This document shows, piece by piece, positions 6,931-9,374 of a stretch of DNA of 9,374 nucleotides. A program made the translations under genes and the position numbers. The notes beneath the pieces are model-generated. The model searched no databases. It had not been told where the DNA came from and was given only the letters and a program-made list of their open reading frames with translations. The stretch's first letter is position 1, and each line of letters starts with the position of its first letter. Source of the stretch: Selenomonas sp. (GTDB taxonomy: Bacteria; Bacillota_C; Negativicutes; Selenomonadales; Selenomonadaceae). Where the stretch lies: contig NZ_JAILPX010000083.1 in assembly GCF_024699275.1 (NCBI RefSeq), positions 1 through 9,374 of the forward strand, written 5' to 3'.

Positions 6931-6959
6931 ATCTTAGCAGATTCCCCATCAAACCTCAA
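6931..6959 (-). promoter_or_regulatory. Weak candidate promoter for cbiT
   Basis: In the 100-bp gap between bioA and cbiT, TTGAGG (6959-6954) and TAAGAT (6936-6931) each match consensus at four of six positions and are 17 bases apart. The predicted start is near 6924, about 36 bases before the cbiT ATG. I see no terminator after bioA in this gap, so read-through from the biotin genes remains possible. Confidence 0.4.
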
Positions 6960-6988
6960 TGCTTGCACTTACGATTCCCCGTTTGCTT

Positions 6989-8338
6989 TCATTTTCCCAA
7001 TACGTCGATGATTGCCTGCTGTGCCATTTCAATTGCCAGTGTAAGTTCCGCACGCGTTATGGTAAGCGGCGGATTGAAATAAAGCACATCGCCTAACGGA
7101 CGAAGAATCAATCCATACTGCAACGCCCGTTTATAAATGGCATAGCCCGTACGTTTTGCTTCCGCAAACGGTTCTTTTGTTTCCGGATTCTTGACTAGTT
7201 CAAGGGCATGAATCAAGCCGATATGGCGAATCTCCCCAACATTTTTATGCCCACCAAAGGCATTTTCCATTTCTGCCGTGAGCCACTTCGCATTTTCCCC
7301 TGCGGTCTTCAGGATAGGCTGCTCCCGGAATATCTTCTGAACCGCTAATGCTGCCGCACACCCCAGGGGATTGCCCGCATAGGTATGGCTATGCATAAAC
7401 GCCCGCCCTTCGCTGTAATCCGCATAAAATGCATCATAGATCTCTTCGCTAACACAAGTCACCGACATGGGCAAATACCCTCCCGTCAGCCCCTTGGAAA
7501 TACACAGGATATCCGGACTGATGCCAGCCTGTTCACAGGCAAACATTGTCCCCGTACGGCCAAAACCTGTTGCAATCTCGTCAAGAATCAGCTTCACATC
7601 GTATTTATCGCAAAGCCCACGCAGTTTTTTCAAGTAAAGGGGCGGATAAATCCGCATGCCAGCACTTCCCTGGAGCAAGGGTTCCGCGATCATGGCCGCC
7701 GTCTCATGGCCATGCTTTGCGAAGGCTTTTTCCGCCTTTTCGAAGCACTCACACTGGCAGCAATCCCGCTGTTTGCCATAAGGGCACCGATAACAGTCCG
7801 GTGCTTCAATATGGATGTTATCCATCATCATCGGCTGGTAAAGCTTTGCATAGAGGTCCAGGCTCCCTACGGAAAGCGCCCCAATCGTTTCCCCATGATA
7901 GCCTTCGGTCAGGCACATGAAGCGTTTTTTTTCGGGCTTGCCTCCCTGCTGATAGAATTGAAACGCCATTTTCAGCGCACATTCCACCGCCGCCGAACCA
8001 TTGTCATTGAAATGGAATTTTTGGATTTTAGGCGGTGTTATTTCCTTTAACTGCTCGGCAAGTTCAATGGCAGGTCTATGGCTGAAATTGGCAAAGATAA
8101 CGTGTTCCAGCTTATCGAGCTGTTCTTTTATCCCCGCATTGATTGTTTTGTTGCAATGGCCCAAAAGATTCGCCCACCAGGAACTGACAATATCCAGATA
8201 TTTCTTGCCGTAAATATCATACAGCCAGACGCCTTCCCCATGATCGATAATCATCGGGGGCAAAGTCTCATAATCTTTCATCTGCGAACAGGGATGCCAA
8301 ATCAAATCCAGATCCCGTTTCTCCAAAGTCTTCTGCAT
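6989..8338 (-). CDS. bioA: Adenosylmethionine-8-amino-7-oxononanoate aminotransferase, BioA
   Basis: BioA is a class III, PLP-dependent aminotransferase that converts 7-keto-8-aminopelargonate to 7,8-diaminopelargonate in biotin synthesis, normally with S-adenosylmethionine as amino donor. At 449 residues it is full length. Visible landmarks are IWHPCSQMKDYE (13-24), SSWWANLLGH (52-61), GSAAVECALKMA (114-125), YHGET (147-151), DEIATGFGRTG (253-263), the PLP lysine K282 in SKGLTGGYLP, and HSHTYAGNPLGCAAA (316-330). A cysteine-rich insert (Cys182, 185, 193, 194, 196, 198) lies between the two halves of the cofactor domain. The ATG at 8338 has AGAGGG upstream and lies 10 bp after bioD. The coding strand carries a run of eight A residues (7932-7925) at codons for KPEKKR. 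A lysine-dependent BioK-type donor choice cannot be excluded from sequence. Confidence 0.95.
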   Translation of the reverse strand: MQKTLEKRDLDLIWHPCSQMKDYETLPPMIIDHGEGVWLYDIYGKKYLDIVSSWWANLLGHCNKTINAGIKEQLDKLEHVIFANFSHRPAIELAEQLKEITPPKIQKFHFNDNGSAAVECALKMAFQFYQQGGKPEKKRFMCLTEGYHGETIGALSVGSLDLYAKLYQPMMMDNIHIEAPDCYRCPYGKQRDCCQCECFEKAEKAFAKHGHETAAMIAEPLLQGSAGMRIYPPLYLKKLRGLCDKYDVKLILDEIATGFGRTGTMFACEQAGISPDILCISKGLTGGYLPMSVTCVSEEIYDAFYADYSEGRAFMHSHTYAGNPLGCAAALAVQKIFREQPILKTAGENAKWLTAEMENAFGGHKNVGEIRHIGLIHALELVKNPETKEPFAEAKRTGYAIYKRALQYGLILRPLGDVLYFNPPLTITRAELTLAIEMAQQAIIDVLGK

Positions 8339-8348
8339 ATTATCCCTC

Positions 8349-9035
8349 TTATTCGTAAAGTCCTTTCAGCACTTCTACCTTCATGCCGAGTTCTTTATCG
8401 CCTTTTTTCACATAGGCCAACACCTTGACCCCCGTCATTGCTTCAATCATCTTGGCATTGTCATCCTGCATGATGTCATGGGGAATATAGTTGTTGAAGA
8501 TGATTCCCCGCACCGGAATTTCCCTTGCCCGCAGATGTTCAATCGTGAGCACCGCACTGTTGATGGTTCCTAGTCCTGCATCGGCTACAATCAACACGCC
8601 AAGGTTCAAATGCTTTACTAAATCGTCCAGAATCACATGTTGCTTCTCATCCCATCGAAGAGGACAGATAATCCCGCCGCTCCCTTCCATTGTCAAATAT
8701 TCGTATTTATCCTTTGCGCGGTGATAATCCTTTTCCACACGCCCAAAGTCAATGGGTTCGTCATTGAGCTTAGCGGCTAAATGCGGAGAAACAGCCTCTT
8801 GATAAATATACGAAACAAGCTGGGGGATGGATTCCCCAATACCAGCCACCGCATTGACATGAAGCGCATCCCCTGGCTGGAGCACTCCCTTTTCATCCAA
8901 AACCGCCCCCGACAACGCCGCCTTGTAATAACCGCCATTTAGCCCTGCATCCCGAAGTTTCTTGACAATCAGTCCTGTTACATAGGTCTTGCCGATATCC
9001 GTTCCTGTCCCCGTAATAAATAATGCCTTTCCCAT
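8349..9035 (-). CDS. bioD: ATP-dependent dethiobiotin synthetase, BioD
   Basis: BioD closes the ureido ring of dethiobiotin from 7,8-diaminopelargonate, CO2 and ATP, the step after BioA. The 228-residue product has the modified P-loop GTGTDIGKT (9-17), the substrate-site YYKAALSG (36-43, with K38 and S42), MEGSGG (116-121, usually VEGAGG) and ADAGLGTINS (151-160). NNY (181-183) lies in the nucleotide-base region. The frame also allows a TTG start at 9041, but the ATG at 9035 has GGGAGG exactly seven bases upstream and is preferred. It begins two bases after the bioY-like stop, which points to coupled translation within a bioY-bioD-bioA operon. Confidence 0.95.
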   Translation of the reverse strand: MGKALFITGTGTDIGKTYVTGLIVKKLRDAGLNGGYYKAALSGAVLDEKGVLQPGDALHVNAVAGIGESIPQLVSYIYQEAVSPHLAAKLNDEPIDFGRVEKDYHRAKDKYEYLTMEGSGGIICPLRWDEKQHVILDDLVKHLNLGVLIVADAGLGTINSAVLTIEHLRAREIPVRGIIFNNYIPHDIMQDDNAKMIEAMTGVKVLAYVKKGDKELGMKVEVLKGLYE

Positions 9036-9037
9036 GC

Positions 9038-9374
9038 TCAAACCTCCCTTACAGCTGCTCTGGAATCGCGATCATCCTGCCCATCCATCAGCCAAAGACC
9101 AGCACGGTAGCAGCGCAAGGCCAGCCCTGCCGCAGCCATGCAGAGAAGAAAATCTGGACCAGCCTGCAATATACCGCAGTAAAAAATAGCAGCCCAAAGG
9201 GCAATCGGAGCATCCACCACATAATTGGAAAAGAAATAAAACCAGCTGATTCCCAGCAAATAGACAATGACCATTCCGCCAAAGTTCACGGCCAGCAGTG
9301 CGCGAAAAGAGATCCTGCTGATTTTCCGCGAAACTTTCCCGCAAAACCAAGCCTGCAAAGCAAAGCCCAGCAAA
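9038..9374 (-). CDS. bioY: BioY-like biotin transporter, C-terminal part (runs off right edge)
   Basis: An open frame entering from the right edge encodes the last roughly 112 residues of a hydrophobic protein. It starts LLGFALQAWFCGK, matching the GYLLGF segment of BioY, the substrate-binding (S) component of biotin ECF transporters. MVIVYLLGISWF and a final helix with GPDFLLCMAAAGLALRCYR follow. Three to four membrane segments are visible. BioY proteins usually carry a PGDLLK-type motif before the last helix; here the Asp is kept but the Lys is not. The true start lies outside the window. The position directly before bioD and bioA supports a biotin role. I am fairly sure of the family and less sure that it is a fully canonical BioY. 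Confidence 0.78.
   Translation of the reverse strand, partial: LLGFALQAWFCGKVSRKISRISFRALLAVNFGGMVIVYLLGISWFYFFSNYVVDAPIALWAAIFYCGILQAGPDFLLCMAAAGLALRCYRAGLWLMDGQDDRDSRAAVREV

Noticed and set aside
7385..8050. 221-codon open frame on the plus strand
   Set aside because: It is antisense to bioA, whose catalytic motifs are intact throughout this stretch. No family features are visible in the antisense translation.
9033..9041. TTG start for BioD at 9041
   Set aside because: GGGAGG is too close to this TTG, while the ATG at 9035 has seven-base spacing and starts directly at the conserved MGKALFITGTGTD N-terminus.

Overview
All recognisable genes in this window lie on the minus strand and are tightly packed. 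They form two cofactor modules: biotin at the right end and vitamin B12 (cobalamin) across the rest. The window combines a TonB-dependent outer-membrane receptor and an ExbB/ExbD motor with strong AGGAGG-type ribosome binding sites and a terminator-type riboswitch leader. That mix suggests a Gram-negative-enveloped Firmicute (Negativicutes, perhaps a Selenomonas relative). This placement is inferred from style and gene content, not from a database match.

Right end (about 6989-9374): the 3' part of a bioY-like biotin transporter gene is followed by bioD (dethiobiotin synthetase) and bioA (diaminopelargonate aminotransferase), with gaps of 10 bp or less. After a 100-bp gap holding a weak candidate promoter comes cbiT (6310-6888), a stand-alone gene of anaerobic cobalamin biosynthesis.

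Centre (5924-6309): this 386-bp non-coding stretch is a control region read leftward. It has a TTGACA/TACGAT promoter overlapped by a near-perfect dyad, then a canonical cobalamin riboswitch aptamer (about 6065-6232), then an expression platform ending in an intrinsic terminator (5945-5979) just upstream of the next gene's ribosome binding site.

Left part (1-5923): the riboswitch-controlled operon runs btuF-like binding protein, btuB-like TonB-dependent receptor, btuD-like ATPase, btuC-like FecCD permease, exbB, exbD and the first codons of a probable tonB. One transcript would therefore encode the outer-membrane gate, the energy-transducing complex that drives it, the periplasmic-side binding lipoprotein and the inner-membrane ABC importer. 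When B12 is plentiful, the aptamer should favour the terminator and switch off the whole set.

The enzymes and transporters belong to known families. The points most worth checking are the dyad in the riboswitch promoter, the complete self-energised uptake cassette, cbiT sitting outside the riboswitch's control, an in-frame 21-bp duplication in the receptor, and non-canonical residues in the BioY-like protein.
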